Positions 16,611-29,571 of a DNA stretch of 64,000 nucleotides are shown piece by piece (positions within the stretch are counted from its first letter, which is position 1; each line of letters starts with the position of its first letter). Under the pieces are notes generated by a model. It was not told where the DNA came from and ran no database searches. It saw only the letters and a program-made list of their open reading frames with translations. The position numbers and the translations under genes were made by a program. Source of the DNA: Chromatiales bacterium (GTDB lineage Bacteria > Pseudomonadota > Gammaproteobacteria > Steroidobacterales > GCA-2729495); assembly GCA_016789845.1 (NCBI GenBank), contig JAEUQA010000041.1, positions 1 through 64,000 on the forward strand. The letters run 5' to 3'.

Positions 16611-17954
16611 CTAGCGCCCGCCGCAGTCCAGCCGCTGGCCGGCCACCGCTTCGGTGACCCGGCCGTTCTCGCAGGCCACCACGCCGTTCACGATCGTCAT
16701 GGCGATCGAGGACCGGAAGGTGTCACCCTCGAAGGGCGACCAGCCACACTTGGACAGCACGTCCTCCCGGCGCACCGTCGTCGGCGTCCGGTGGTCGATC
16801 AGCACCAGGTCGGCAAAGTAGCCCTCCCGGATGTAGCCCCGGTCACGGATGGCGAAGAGGTCGGCCACCCGGTGGCTGGTCTTCTCCACGATCAGCTCCA
16901 GCGGCAGCGTGCCATCGTGCACGTGCTCCAGGAGCATCAGCAGCGCGTGCTGGACCAGGGGCAGGCCCGAGGGTGCCCTGAAGTACTTCTCGCCCTTCTC
17001 CGCCAGCGTGTGGGGCGCGTGGTCGGTGGCGACGACGGCCAGGCGGCCATCCCGGAGCCCTTCCAGCAACGCCAGGCGATCGGCCGCCGTCTTGATGGCG
17101 GGGTTGCACTTGATCAGCGCCCCCTTCGTCGCATAGGCCGTGTCGTCGTAGTGGAGCATGTGCACGCACACCTCCGCCGTGATCCGCTTGCCGTCCAGCG
17201 GGCCGGGCTCGAAGAGCTCCAGCTCCTTCGCGGTGGTGAGGTGCAGCACGTGCAGGCGCGTGCCGTGCCGCTTCGCGAGCGTCGTCGCCAGCACCGTGGA
17301 CTTGTAGCAGGCCTCCGCGGAGCGGATGAGCGGATGGGCTGAAAAGGGCACGTCCTCGCCGTACTCCTGGCGGAACCGCTCCTCGTTGGCCTTTATCGTC
17401 GGCGTGTCCTCGCAGTGCGTCGCGATCAGCGTCGGGCACTCGGCGAAGATCAGCTCCAGGGTCCGCGGGTCGTCCACCAGCATGTTGCCGGTGGACGCGC
17501 CCATGAAGACCTTCACGCCGCAGCAGTCGCCGGGCTGCAGGGCGCGGATCTCGTCCAGGTTGTCGTTGGCGCCGCCGAAGTAGAAGGAGAAGTTGGCCCT
17601 GGACCGGCCCCGGGCCAGGCGGTACTTGTCCATCAGGACTGCCCGGCTTGTCACGTTGGGGATCGTGTTGGGCATGTCCATGAAGCTGGTGATGCCGCCG
17701 GCCACGGCGGCGGCGGATTCCGTGGCCATGTCTCCCTTGTGCGTCAGTCCCGGCTCCCGGAAGTGCACCTGGTCGTCGATGAAGCCCGGCAGCAGGTACT
17801 TGCCCCGCGCATCGATGATCCGTTCCACCCGGCCGGCCGGGATCTCCCGGGCCACCTTCTCGATGCGGCCCCGGCGCATCAGCACGTCCCCGGGGGTCAC
17901 GCGCCCCTCGTTGCAGATGAGGGCATTGGTTATCAGCAGGCTCTGGTCGTTCAT
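16611..17954 (-). CDS. pyrC: dihydroorotase, class I (Bacteroidota-type motif)
   Basis: This 447-residue amidohydrolase closes carbamoyl-aspartate to dihydroorotate in pyrimidine synthesis. Seen motifs: PGFIDDQVHFREPGLTHKG near residue 52; GVKVFMGAS with the carboxylated lysine; ATHCEDTP; LHVLHLTT; and VATDHAPHT with the catalytic Asp. The first metal His of the usual HxH is Gln here (DDQVHF). I recall this variant from Bacteroides-like class I enzymes. The start at 17954 lies 10 bp after the upstream proline iminopeptidase stop, so the two probably share a transcript. A longer upstream reading is only iminopeptidase overlap. An allantoinase or hydantoinase role is possible but less likely. 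Confidence 0.82.
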   Translation of the reverse strand: MNDQSLLITNALICNEGRVTPGDVLMRRGRIEKVAREIPAGRVERIIDARGKYLLPGFIDDQVHFREPGLTHKGDMATESAAAVAGGITSFMDMPNTIPNVTSRAVLMDKYRLARGRSRANFSFYFGGANDNLDEIRALQPGDCCGVKVFMGASTGNMLVDDPRTLELIFAECPTLIATHCEDTPTIKANEERFRQEYGEDVPFSAHPLIRSAEACYKSTVLATTLAKRHGTRLHVLHLTTAKELELFEPGPLDGKRITAEVCVHMLHYDDTAYATKGALIKCNPAIKTAADRLALLEGLRDGRLAVVATDHAPHTLAEKGEKYFRAPSGLPLVQHALLMLLEHVHDGTLPLELIVEKTSHRVADLFAIRDRGYIREGYFADLVLIDHRTPTTVRREDVLSKCGWSPFEGDTFRSSIAMTIVNGVVACENGRVTEAVAGQRLDCGGR

Positions 17955-17964
17955 CTCTGTGCAT

Positions 17965-21748
<3,784 letters not shown>

Positions 21749-23029
21749 GTGGTGGCGGGCCGGGGCCAACCCGGGACAGGGCCCCGGACCCAGCTCTGGA
21801 TCGCCGCCGTCTGCGTCCTGGTGTACTTCTTCACGAACGGCATGTCGCTGTTCGTGCCCCAGAACCTGTTCCCGCGGTTCATGGAGACCTTCGGCGCCAC
21901 GCCGGCCGAGGTCAGCCGGACCACCGCGATCACCTTCGGCATCGCGGGACTCCTGGCCCCGTTCGTCGGCGCGGCCATCGACCGCTTCGGCGTGGTGCGG
22001 GTCATCCGCACCGGCCTGCTCGTCCTCGGCATCACCTTCATCGCCTACCCGGCGGCCCGCTCGCTGCAGGACCTGTATCTCCTGCACGCGGTCATCGCGG
22101 TCGGCCTGATCCTTTCCGGGCTGATGCCCAACGTGGTGCTGCTCTCCCGCTGGTTCAGCGCGCGGCGCGGGACGGCCGTGGGCGTGCTCGTGGCCGGCTC
22201 GAGCCTGGCAGGCGCCACGCTGCCGGTGGCCATCTCGCCGCTGGTCAATGACCCGGCCCTGGGCTGGCGGGTGGGCATGGGGGTGCTCGCCGCGGCGTTC
22301 TGGCTGCTCGCCGTGCTGCCTGCCTTCCTGGTGCTGCGGGATACGCCTGCCCCGGAGGGTGCCGGCACCGGCCCCGCTCCACCGGTGGACGGCGTGACCT
22401 TCGCCGTGGCGCTGCGCTCCCGGACCCTCTGGTGCCTGGCCATCGGCTCCGCGTGCCTGTGGTTCGCCATCCAGGCCATGACCAGCCAGATTACGATCTA
22501 CTTCGAGCAGGAGGCGGGCCTGGCACCCCAGCGGGCGACGGCCCTCTACTCCACCATCCTGGCCTGCAGCGTGGCGGGCAAGTTCCTCTTCGGCGCCGTC
22601 AGCGACCGCTTCCGGAAGCAGCGGGTGATGGTCGTGACCAGCCTGACACTGCTGGCCGGTTGCCTGCTCCTCTTCACCGCCGGCGACGGCGGCCTGGCGC
22701 TGGCGGGCAATCCCGCGCAGCTGGCCGCCTTCGCGGTAATCTTCGGCCTGGGCTTCGGCGGCAGCTTCACGCTGATCCAGCTGGTGGCGGTGGAAAGCTT
22801 CGGGCAACTCGCCCTGGGCCGGATCCTGGGCGTGGTGACCTTCGTGGACACCATGGGCGGGGCTGCAGGCACGCTGCTGGCGGGGCAGATTCGCACGGCT
22901 ACCGGCGATTACTTCGTGACCTTCACGGTGGTGGTGATCGTGGCGGTGATCGCCCTGGCCAACGTCCTCCTGATCCGCCCGCTCTCCCATGACCAGGGGC
23001 ACGACCAGGCGCGGATTACGAACGCTTAA
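21749..23029 (+). CDS. MFS transporter
   Basis: This 426-residue protein has about 12 hydrophobic segments and the MFS cytoplasmic loop motif (AAIDRFGVVRVIR between segments 2 and 3, and AVSDRFRKQRVM in the second half). It resembles oxalate/formate- or monocarboxylate-type carriers, but the substrate is unknown. The start is GTG at 21749 (or the next codon, also GTG) directly after the M16 stop with no gap, suggesting translational coupling. The link to the peptidase suggests uptake of a breakdown product, which is inference only. Confidence 0.8.
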   Translation: MVAGRGQPGTGPRTQLWIAAVCVLVYFFTNGMSLFVPQNLFPRFMETFGATPAEVSRTTAITFGIAGLLAPFVGAAIDRFGVVRVIRTGLLVLGITFIAYPAARSLQDLYLLHAVIAVGLILSGLMPNVVLLSRWFSARRGTAVGVLVAGSSLAGATLPVAISPLVNDPALGWRVGMGVLAAAFWLLAVLPAFLVLRDTPAPEGAGTGPAPPVDGVTFAVALRSRTLWCLAIGSACLWFAIQAMTSQITIYFEQEAGLAPQRATALYSTILACSVAGKFLFGAVSDRFRKQRVMVVTSLTLLAGCLLLFTAGDGGLALAGNPAQLAAFAVIFGLGFGGSFTLIQLVAVESFGQLALGRILGVVTFVDTMGGAAGTLLAGQIRTATGDYFVTFTVVVIVAVIALANVLLIRPLSHDQGHDQARITNA

Positions 23030-23119
23030 TCAAGCTTGCGGGCCGGCGCGCGGCATGGACAATACCGGCGCGCAGGGGATTCCAGTGACTTCCAGCGACG
23101 TCCAGCCAGAGAATCGCCG

Positions 23120-24061
23120 ATGATCACAGCAGACGGACTGGTGAAGACCTTCGGCAGCCGGACGGCTGTCGACGGGATCTCCTTCCGCGTCGAGCCCGGC
23201 GAGGTGCTGGGCTTCCTCGGCCCCAACGGCGCCGGAAAGACCACCACCATGCGCATGCTGGCGGGCTTCGTGCCGCCCACGGCGGGCCGCGCGGAAATCT
23301 GCGGCTTCGACATCGGCGAGCAGCCGGTCGCCGCCAAGCAGAAGCTCGGCTACCTGCCGGAAGGGGCGCCGAGCTATGGCGAGATGACGCCAGGCGACTT
23401 CCTGGCCTTCATCGGCCAGGTCCGCGGGCTGTCAGGGGACGACTTCAATCGGCGGCTTGGCGACGTGGTGGAGCGACTCCAGCTGGGCGGCGTCCTGCAG
23501 CAGCCCATCGAGACCCTGTCCAAGGGCTTCCGGCGGCGCGTCGGGCTGGCCCAGGCCATCCTCCACGACCCGCCGGTGCTGATCCTCGATGAGCCCACCG
23601 ACGGGCTCGACCCGAACCAGAAGCACGAGGTCCGGGAGCTGATCCAGACCATGGCACCTGGCAAGGTGATTGTCATCTCGACCCACATCCTCGAGGAGGT
23701 GGACGCCGTCTGCACCCGGGCGATCATCATCGCCAACGGGCGGATCGTCGCCGACGAGGAGCCCGCGACCCTGATCCACCGCTCCCGCTACCACAACGCC
23801 GTCACGGTGCGGCTGGAACGCACGGCCGACCTGCCCGCGGTCGCCGCCGACCTGCGGGCCATCCCCGGCGTGCGGGAGGCGGAGGTGGACGAGCACGAGT
23901 TCTCGGTCACCGCGTTTCCCCGGGACGGCGCCAGCCTGCTGACGACCATCAGCAGCCTGGCCACCGAGCGGCGCTGGCCCCTGGAGCAGCTGCGCCTGGA
24001 AGCCGGGCGGCTGGACGAGGTGTTTCGCAACATCACGACTGGCGCGACGGGAGCGACCTGA
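23120..24061 (+). CDS. ABC transporter ATP-binding protein, GldA-like
   Basis: This 313-residue ATPase has Walker A GPNGAGKTT near residue 40, signature LSKGFRRRVGLAQ (a variant of LSGGQ), Walker B VLILDEP and the H-loop STHILEEV. Residues after about 220 form the extra C-terminal domain seen in ABC-2 type exporters. With the next three genes it forms the gliding-type ABC layout (ATPase, permease, GldG-like, DUF4340). Its stop overlaps the permease start by one base (TGATG). The gene begins after a 90-bp spacer that probably holds the operon promoter. Confidence 0.88.
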   Translation: MITADGLVKTFGSRTAVDGISFRVEPGEVLGFLGPNGAGKTTTMRMLAGFVPPTAGRAEICGFDIGEQPVAAKQKLGYLPEGAPSYGEMTPGDFLAFIGQVRGLSGDDFNRRLGDVVERLQLGGVLQQPIETLSKGFRRRVGLAQAILHDPPVLILDEPTDGLDPNQKHEVRELIQTMAPGKVIVISTHILEEVDAVCTRAIIIANGRIVADEEPATLIHRSRYHNAVTVRLERTADLPAVAADLRAIPGVREAEVDEHEFSVTAFPRDGASLLTTISSLATERRWPLEQLRLEAGRLDEVFRNITTGATGAT

Positions 24062-24795
24062 TGGCCGTCATCCGCAGCATCGCCCGCCGGGAACTGCGCA
24101 GCTACTTCGCGACGCCCCTCGCCTACGTGTTCATCGTCATCTTCCTGGCGCTCACCGGCCTGTTCACCTTCTATCTGGGGGGCTTCTACGAGCGGGGCCA
24201 GGCGGACCTGGCGCCATTCTTCAACTTCCACCCCTGGCTCTACCTGTTCCTGGTGCCGGCCATCGCCATGCGCCTCTGGGCGGAGGAACGGAAGAGCGGC
24301 AGCGTCGAGCTGCTGATGACGCTGCCCGTCACGCTCTGGCAGGCGGTGCTCGCCAAGTTCCTGGCAGCCTGGCTGTTCATCGCGGTGGCGCTGGCGCTGA
24401 CCTTTCCCATCTGGCTCACCGTCAACTACCTCGGCGAGCCCGACAACGGCGTGATTGTCGCGGCCTATATCGGCAGCCTGCTGATGGCGGGCGGCTTCCT
24501 GGCCATCGGCTCCTGCATCTCCGCGGCCAACCGCAACCAGGTCGTGGCCTTCATCATCACGGTGGTCATCTGCTTCATCTTCATGCTCGCGGGCTTTCCG
24601 CTGGTCCTGGACTTCTTCTCCGGCTGGCTGCCCGGCCCCCTGCTGGACGCGGTCGCCAGCCTGTCCTTCCTCACGCACTTCACCGCGATCAGCAAGGGTG
24701 TGCTCGACGTCCGGGACGTGCTGTATTTCCTGCTCGTCATCGGCGTGTGGCTCGTGGCCACCACGATCGTGCTCGACCTCAGGAAGGCGGACTAG
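24061..24795 (+). CDS. ABC-2 type permease, GldF-like
   Basis: The 244-residue protein has about six membrane segments. It starts like GldF-type permeases (RSIARRELRSYFATPLAYVF) and has a conserved cytoplasmic stretch WAEERKSGSVELLMTLPV typical of this family. It pairs with the ATPase that ends on its first base and with the GldG-like protein that follows after 24 bp. The transported molecule is unknown. In gliding Bacteroidota this module supports motility, but in Gammaproteobacteria its job has not been defined as far as I know. Confidence 0.85.
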   Translation: MAVIRSIARRELRSYFATPLAYVFIVIFLALTGLFTFYLGGFYERGQADLAPFFNFHPWLYLFLVPAIAMRLWAEERKSGSVELLMTLPVTLWQAVLAKFLAAWLFIAVALALTFPIWLTVNYLGEPDNGVIVAAYIGSLLMAGGFLAIGSCISAANRNQVVAFIITVVICFIFMLAGFPLVLDFFSGWLPGPLLDAVASLSFLTHFTAISKGVLDVRDVLYFLLVIGVWLVATTIVLDLRKAD

Positions 24796-24819
24796 GATGA
24801 AGCACCAACATGAACCAGC

Positions 24820-26682
24820 ATGATGAATAAGGGCGGCAGGATCCTCTTCGACCGCGTCGGGCTGCTGGTGCTCGCCGTAGTGTTCCTCGTGGGCGTCGCG
24901 CTCGTCACCCTGCTCCCGGCGGCGCGCGTGGACCTCACGCAGAACCAGCTTTACACCCTGTCCGATGGCACCCGGAAGATCGTCGGCACGATCCCCGAGC
25001 CCGTGAACGTCTACCTCTTCTTCTCGGACAAGTCGACCGCCGACCTGCCCCAGCTGCGCACCTACGCCGGCCGCGTGCGGGAAATGCTGGAGGAGTTCGC
25101 CAACCGCTCCGACGGCAAGCTCAAGCTGCGCGTCATCGACCCGCTGCCCTTCTCCGAGGAGGAAGACCGGGCCACCGCCTTCGGGCTGCGGCCCATCAAC
25201 CTGGGCAACAACGCGGATCCCGTCTACTTCGGCATTGCCGCGACGAACAGCGTGGGCGACGACGAGATCATCCCCTTCCTCGACCCGGCCAAGGAGTCGT
25301 TCCTGGAGTACGACCTGGCCCGGCTCGTGTACGCGCTCGCCAACCCGAAGAAGCCCGTGGTGGGCCTGCTCTCCACCCTGCCCATGACCGCCGGCTTCGA
25401 TCCCATGACCCAGCAGATCCGCCAGTCCTGGGTGGTGGCAGACCAGCTGCGGCAGCTTTTCGACCTGCGCATGCTGCAGCCGGGGCTGGACAGGATCGAG
25501 GACGACATCCAGGTGCTCATGCTGGTGCACCCGAAGAACCTGCCGGACTCCACCCTGTATGCCATCGACCAGTTCATCCTCAAGGGCGGTCACGCGGTGA
25601 TCTTCGCCGACCCCTGGGCCGAGATGGACCAGGGCGATCCGGGTGACCCCATGGCCGGCATGGGCGGCACGGGCCGTGCCTCGGACCTGGACAAGCTGTT
25701 CACGGCCTGGGGCGTGGGCTTCGATGGCGGGAACGTGGTCGGCGACGACCGTTATGCGTTGACCGTGGGCCGCCCGGACGGCGGGCCGGTGCGCCACCTG
25801 GGCATCATCGGCGTGACGACGGACGGGATGTCCCAGGACGACGTGATCACCAGCGGCCTTAACGTCGTGAACATGGCGTTCGCGGGCCATATCACGCGCA
25901 GCGAGGGGGCCGCCGCCGAGGTGACGCCGGTCATCCGGTCCAGCGACCAGGCGGCACTGATCCCGGCCAGCCAGCTCGCCCTGGCCTCGGACCCGGACCT
26001 GCTCCGCAAGGACTTCGAGCCCACCGGCGACCGCTTCACGCTGGCGGCCCGCATCACCGGCAAGGTGCCCAGCGCCTTCCCGGCCGACGGCCGGCCGGGG
26101 CACCTGGCAGCGGCGGCGGAACCCATCAACGTGCTGCTGGTGGCGGATACCGACCTGCTGTCGGACCGGCTGTGGGCCCGGACCCAGGAATTCCTGGGCC
26201 AGCGTCTGACCACGGCGTTCGCGAACAATGGCGACCTGGCGGTGAACGCGCTGGACAACCTCCTGGGTAGCGGCGACCTCATCAGCATCCGCAGCCGGGC
26301 CACCTTCCAGCGGCCGTTCACCCGGGTCCAGGATCTCCGGCGGGAGGCGGAGCTGCGCTTCCGTTCCGCCGAGGAGCGGCTGCAGGCAGAGTTGCAGGAG
26401 ACCGACGCCCGGCTGAACGAGCTGCAGGCGAGCCGGCCCGACCAGGGCACCGAGATCCTGTCGCCCCAGCAGGAGGCGGAGATCGAGCGCTTCCAGGCGC
26501 GCCGGCTCGAGCTGCGCAAGGAGCTTCGCCAGGTGCAGCGCGACCTGGACCGGGACATCGAGCGGCTGGGCACCCGGCTCAAGGTGCTCAACGTGGCGCT
26601 GGTGCCCCTGATCATCTCGGTGCTGAGCGTGGGTCTCGTGCTCGTCCGGCGGCGGGCCCGCCGGTCGGCGGTGGCCGCATGA
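24820..26682 (+). CDS. GldG-like ABC auxiliary protein
   Basis: This 620-residue protein has one N-terminal membrane segment (about residues 13-33), then the GldG signature (RVDLTQNQLYTLSDGTRKI) and a large extracytoplasmic domain that includes a GATase-like fold (HAVIFADPWAE). A charged coiled coil runs from roughly 500 to 585, and a second membrane segment lies near 590-610, before the basic RRRARRS tail. The start is ATG 24820, or ATG 24823. It overlaps the next gene by ATGA. It probably links the ABC permease to an envelope process. The substrate is unknown. Confidence 0.85.
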   Translation: MMNKGGRILFDRVGLLVLAVVFLVGVALVTLLPAARVDLTQNQLYTLSDGTRKIVGTIPEPVNVYLFFSDKSTADLPQLRTYAGRVREMLEEFANRSDGKLKLRVIDPLPFSEEEDRATAFGLRPINLGNNADPVYFGIAATNSVGDDEIIPFLDPAKESFLEYDLARLVYALANPKKPVVGLLSTLPMTAGFDPMTQQIRQSWVVADQLRQLFDLRMLQPGLDRIEDDIQVLMLVHPKNLPDSTLYAIDQFILKGGHAVIFADPWAEMDQGDPGDPMAGMGGTGRASDLDKLFTAWGVGFDGGNVVGDDRYALTVGRPDGGPVRHLGIIGVTTDGMSQDDVITSGLNVVNMAFAGHITRSEGAAAEVTPVIRSSDQAALIPASQLALASDPDLLRKDFEPTGDRFTLAARITGKVPSAFPADGRPGHLAAAAEPINVLLVADTDLLSDRLWARTQEFLGQRLTTAFANNGDLAVNALDNLLGSGDLISIRSRATFQRPFTRVQDLRREAELRFRSAEERLQAELQETDARLNELQASRPDQGTEILSPQQEAEIERFQARRLELRKELRQVQRDLDRDIERLGTRLKVLNVALVPLIISVLSVGLVLVRRRARRSAVAA

Positions 26683-27719
26683 ACCGGCGCTCCCTGTCCT
26701 GGCTCGTCGGCATCCTGGTGGTCCTCGCCGTGCTGGCGGGAGTGGCCCTCAGGGGCCAGCGCAGCACCAGCCCCACCGAGGGCCCCTTCCTGCCAGGCCT
26801 CAGGGACGACCTGAACGGGATCAGCAGGATCGTGATCACCGGCCCAGGCAATGCGAACGTTGCCACCCTCGAGCGCGGCGCCGACCGGTGGACCGTCGCA
26901 GGGCGCGACAACTACCCGGCGGACGTCGGCCGGATCCGCAAGAACCTGCTGGCGCTGGCCGAGGCGCGGATCGTCGAGGAGAAGACCGCGAACCCCGGGT
27001 TCTACGACCGGCTGGGCGTGCAGGACGTGAGTTCGCCGTCGGCGGGTGGCCTGCAACTGACGATCACCGGGGGCAGGGAGCCCATCGACCTGATCGTCGG
27101 CCTCGCCCAGCCCGGCGCTGCGGATCTCACCTACGTGCGCCGCGTCGGCGAGCCTGGCAGCTGGCTCATCGCCGCCCGGTTCGATCTCGCGAAGACCGGC
27201 GGCGAGTGGCTCGACCGGGCGCTCACCGACATCCCGGCGGAGCGCATCCAGTCCGTCACCATCGACCACCCGGGAGCCGAGACGCTCCGCATCTCCCGGG
27301 CGCCGGCGGCGGAACAGCCGGCCGGGGACCAGGATGGGGCACCGGAAGGCATCGTGGAATTCCGCGTTGCCGGCATTCCCGCCGGCCGGGAGCTCAGCTA
27401 CCCGGGCGTTGCCAATGGCGTGGCCAGCGCGCTCGCCGACCTGAAGCTGGAGGACGTCCAGCCCCGCGACTCGCTGGGTGCCGATCCCGGCAAGCCCGTC
27501 GTCGCGCGTTTCGTGACCACTGACGGGCTGGCTGTCGAGGCCAGTGCCTGGCGCCTCGGGGACGGCACCCGCATCACGTTCACTGCCTCCGGCGATGGCG
27601 CAGCGGCGAAGGAAGCCGCCGACCTGAATGCCCGCCTGGGTGGCTGGGCCTATACCCTGCCCAGCTACAAGACGGAACTCCTCACCCGTCGGCTCGCCGA
27701 GCTACTCGCACCGCGGTGA
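26679..27719 (+). CDS. DUF4340 domain protein
   Basis: The 346-residue protein has a single N-terminal membrane anchor (residues 8-25). The soluble extracytoplasmic region has the DUF4340 pattern: ADRWTVAGRDNYPADVGRI near 70, then YDRLGVQD and repeated strand-turn units. DUF4340 proteins commonly follow GldG-like genes and the ATGA overlap here agrees. It is likely a periplasmic part of the same ABC system. No catalytic motif is seen. Confidence 0.82.
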   Translation: MNRRSLSWLVGILVVLAVLAGVALRGQRSTSPTEGPFLPGLRDDLNGISRIVITGPGNANVATLERGADRWTVAGRDNYPADVGRIRKNLLALAEARIVEEKTANPGFYDRLGVQDVSSPSAGGLQLTITGGREPIDLIVGLAQPGAADLTYVRRVGEPGSWLIAARFDLAKTGGEWLDRALTDIPAERIQSVTIDHPGAETLRISRAPAAEQPAGDQDGAPEGIVEFRVAGIPAGRELSYPGVANGVASALADLKLEDVQPRDSLGADPGKPVVARFVTTDGLAVEASAWRLGDGTRITFTASGDGAAAKEAADLNARLGGWAYTLPSYKTELLTRRLAELLAPR

Positions 27720-27810
27720 CCCGCGGAGGCGGCCCCTGGTTGCGCTCCATCGCTGGGGCGTCGCTGGCCCCTAAACTGCCATTCCGTCCCTCAACTTTCG
27801 CGGAGTCCAC

Positions 27811-28500
27811 ATGCGCCTGAATCTGTTCGTTCTCATGGCTTCCTCAGTTGCGGTGGCAATCCCCGCCAACGCTGCCCAGCCCCAGCCCGGAACGGAGGAT
27901 GAGAAGGCGCTGTACGCCCTGGGCGTCATCCTCAGCCGCAACCTCCAGCCGTTTGGCCTCTCGGCCACGGAGCTGGCGATGGTCCAGGCGGGCCTCGTCG
28001 ACGGGGCCCAGGACAAGGTCACCCTCAAGGATCCCGATGCCTACATCCCGAAACTGCAGGCGCTGGAGAAGACCCGCTCGGCTGCCGGGGCGGAACGGGA
28101 GAAGGCGGCCGGCGCCGCCTACCTGGCCAGGGCGGCGGCGGAGAAAGGCGCAACGAAGACTGCCAGCGGCCTCGTCATCCGGACCCTGGTGCCCGGCACC
28201 GGCGCGATGCCGACGGCCAGGGACCAGGTCCGGGTGCACTACGAGGGCAAGCTGGTGGACGGCACGGTCTTCGACAGCTCCATCGAGCGCAAGGAACCGG
28301 CCACCTTCCCGCTGACCGGCGTGATCCCCTGCTGGACGGAGGCCGTGCAGCTGATGAAGGTGGGCGGCAAGAGCCAGGTGGTCTGCCCTTCCGCCCTGGC
28401 CTACGGCGATGCCGGCCGGCCGCCCCAGATCCCGGGTGGCGCGACCCTGGTCTTCCAGGTGGAGCTGCTGGGTATCGTGACGGCGGGCGACAGCCGGTAG
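27811..28500 (+). CDS. FKBP-type peptidyl-prolyl isomerase, periplasmic
   Basis: The 229-residue protein has a signal peptide cut near ANAA (residue 22), an FkpA-like N-terminal dimerisation region (about 30-110, DEKALYALGVILSRNL) and an FKBP domain (about 125-225). The FKBP domain shows VRVHYEGKLVDGTVFDSS, the VIPCWTEA segment and ALAYGDAG. The core motif normally has GW in V-I-P-G-W; here the Gly is Cys. It should catalyse proline isomerisation and help fold exported proteins. It stands 91 bp after the ABC operon. Confidence 0.88.
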   Translation: MRLNLFVLMASSVAVAIPANAAQPQPGTEDEKALYALGVILSRNLQPFGLSATELAMVQAGLVDGAQDKVTLKDPDAYIPKLQALEKTRSAAGAEREKAAGAAYLARAAAEKGATKTASGLVIRTLVPGTGAMPTARDQVRVHYEGKLVDGTVFDSSIERKEPATFPLTGVIPCWTEAVQLMKVGGKSQVVCPSALAYGDAGRPPQIPGGATLVFQVELLGIVTAGDSR

Positions 28501-28519
28501 GCGCCTGCGGCACCGGTCC

Positions 28520-29416
28520 TCACGCCATCGCGGTGCCAGCGGACTCCGTGTCGGCCCGGGCGGCGGCAGCCAGCACCTCGAAGGGCTGCCCGTTCAGCCG
28601 GACCTTCGCCAGGGCCGCCTCGGCGTCCGGTTCCGGCCGGGCATTCGGCTTGCGCAGGCGGTAATGGAGCTTGGCGGCGCAGAGAATGCGCGTGAGCGGG
28701 GTCAGCTCCCTGCTGTCCGCCTCGAAGATCGCGTTCTGGTTCTCGACGGCCTCGGCCACCCGCGCCGGGATGTTCCAGTGATCCAGGATGGTGCGGGCGA
28801 TGGTCGCGTGCCACTCGTTCAGGGTCTTCTCCCAGTCGGCGATGCCGGCGGGGTCGATGGTCTCCTGCCTGGCCCTGGCGAACAGGTAGAGCTTGCCGAG
28901 CAGGTGAAAGAGGCCGCAGGCCATCGACTCGTCCGGCTGCACCCCGGGCACCTGCCTCGCCACCGCGAATGACAGGGCCGCGACGCCGTTGCTGGTCTTC
29001 CAGATATCGGCCAGCACGGGCCGGATCGGCCGGAGCCAGTCCTGCTGCTCCATCTGGCGCATGGCGAAAGCGGTCGCCTGGCTCCGAACGGTGTTGTAGC
29101 CCAGGTTGTTGATGGCCGTCTTCAGGTCGCTGACTTCCCGGCCGGACTTGTTGAAGGCGGCGGAGTTTGCGAGGTGCACGAAGCGCGCCGCGAGGGCCGG
29201 CTCGCTGGCCACCAGCCTCACCACGTCCTTCGCCGAGGCCTTCTCGTCCGATAACACCCGGTGGATTCGGGCGACGACGTCGGGGAACCCCGGCAGCTCG
29301 ATCCTGTCGGCATTCAGGTCGCTGGCCAGGCCCATCACGACCTGGGCGGCGTTGACCGGTTTGCCGTCCGCGATTCGAGGCGCCGGGGCCGCTTGAAGAT
29401 TGTGCGCGTTACTCAT
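28520..29416 (-). CDS. HDOD domain protein
   Basis: This 298-residue cytoplasmic protein is one HDOD domain (roughly residues 40-235), a non-catalytic HD-like output domain found in bacterial signalling. Seen features are the LPGFPDVVARIHRVL start, VVRLVASEPALAARFVHLANSAAF and the helix pair LKTAINNLGYNTVRS. There is no GGDEF, EAL or receiver domain. It converges with the FKBP gene (19 bp between stops). It diverges from ilvA. Its partner is unknown. Confidence 0.85.
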   Translation of the reverse strand: MSNAHNLQAAPAPRIADGKPVNAAQVVMGLASDLNADRIELPGFPDVVARIHRVLSDEKASAKDVVRLVASEPALAARFVHLANSAAFNKSGREVSDLKTAINNLGYNTVRSQATAFAMRQMEQQDWLRPIRPVLADIWKTSNGVAALSFAVARQVPGVQPDESMACGLFHLLGKLYLFARARQETIDPAGIADWEKTLNEWHATIARTILDHWNIPARVAEAVENQNAIFEADSRELTPLTRILCAAKLHYRLRKPNARPEPDAEAALAKVRLNGQPFEVLAAAARADTESAGTAMA

Positions 29417-29571
29417 CGGAGTGTCCGTATCCAGGGCAACCGCCGCGGGCCCGCGCCCGGGCGCGACATACCGGACGGAATATAAGCCCCGGGTCCGGAC
29501 GGAACCGTGACCGGATGCCGGTTTGCGCAGGCCGGTATGAATGCCGGTGCACCCTGGGCTACGCTGTCCGG

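Noticed and set aside
24797..24823. An eight-codon upstream frame ending at the GldG-like start
   Set aside because: AGG lies directly against its ATG, too close for a ribosome site. Chance is the simpler reading.
23788..26103. A 771-codon reverse frame
   Set aside because: It is a shadow of the ABC ATPase, permease and GldG-like genes, with no recognisable protein features.
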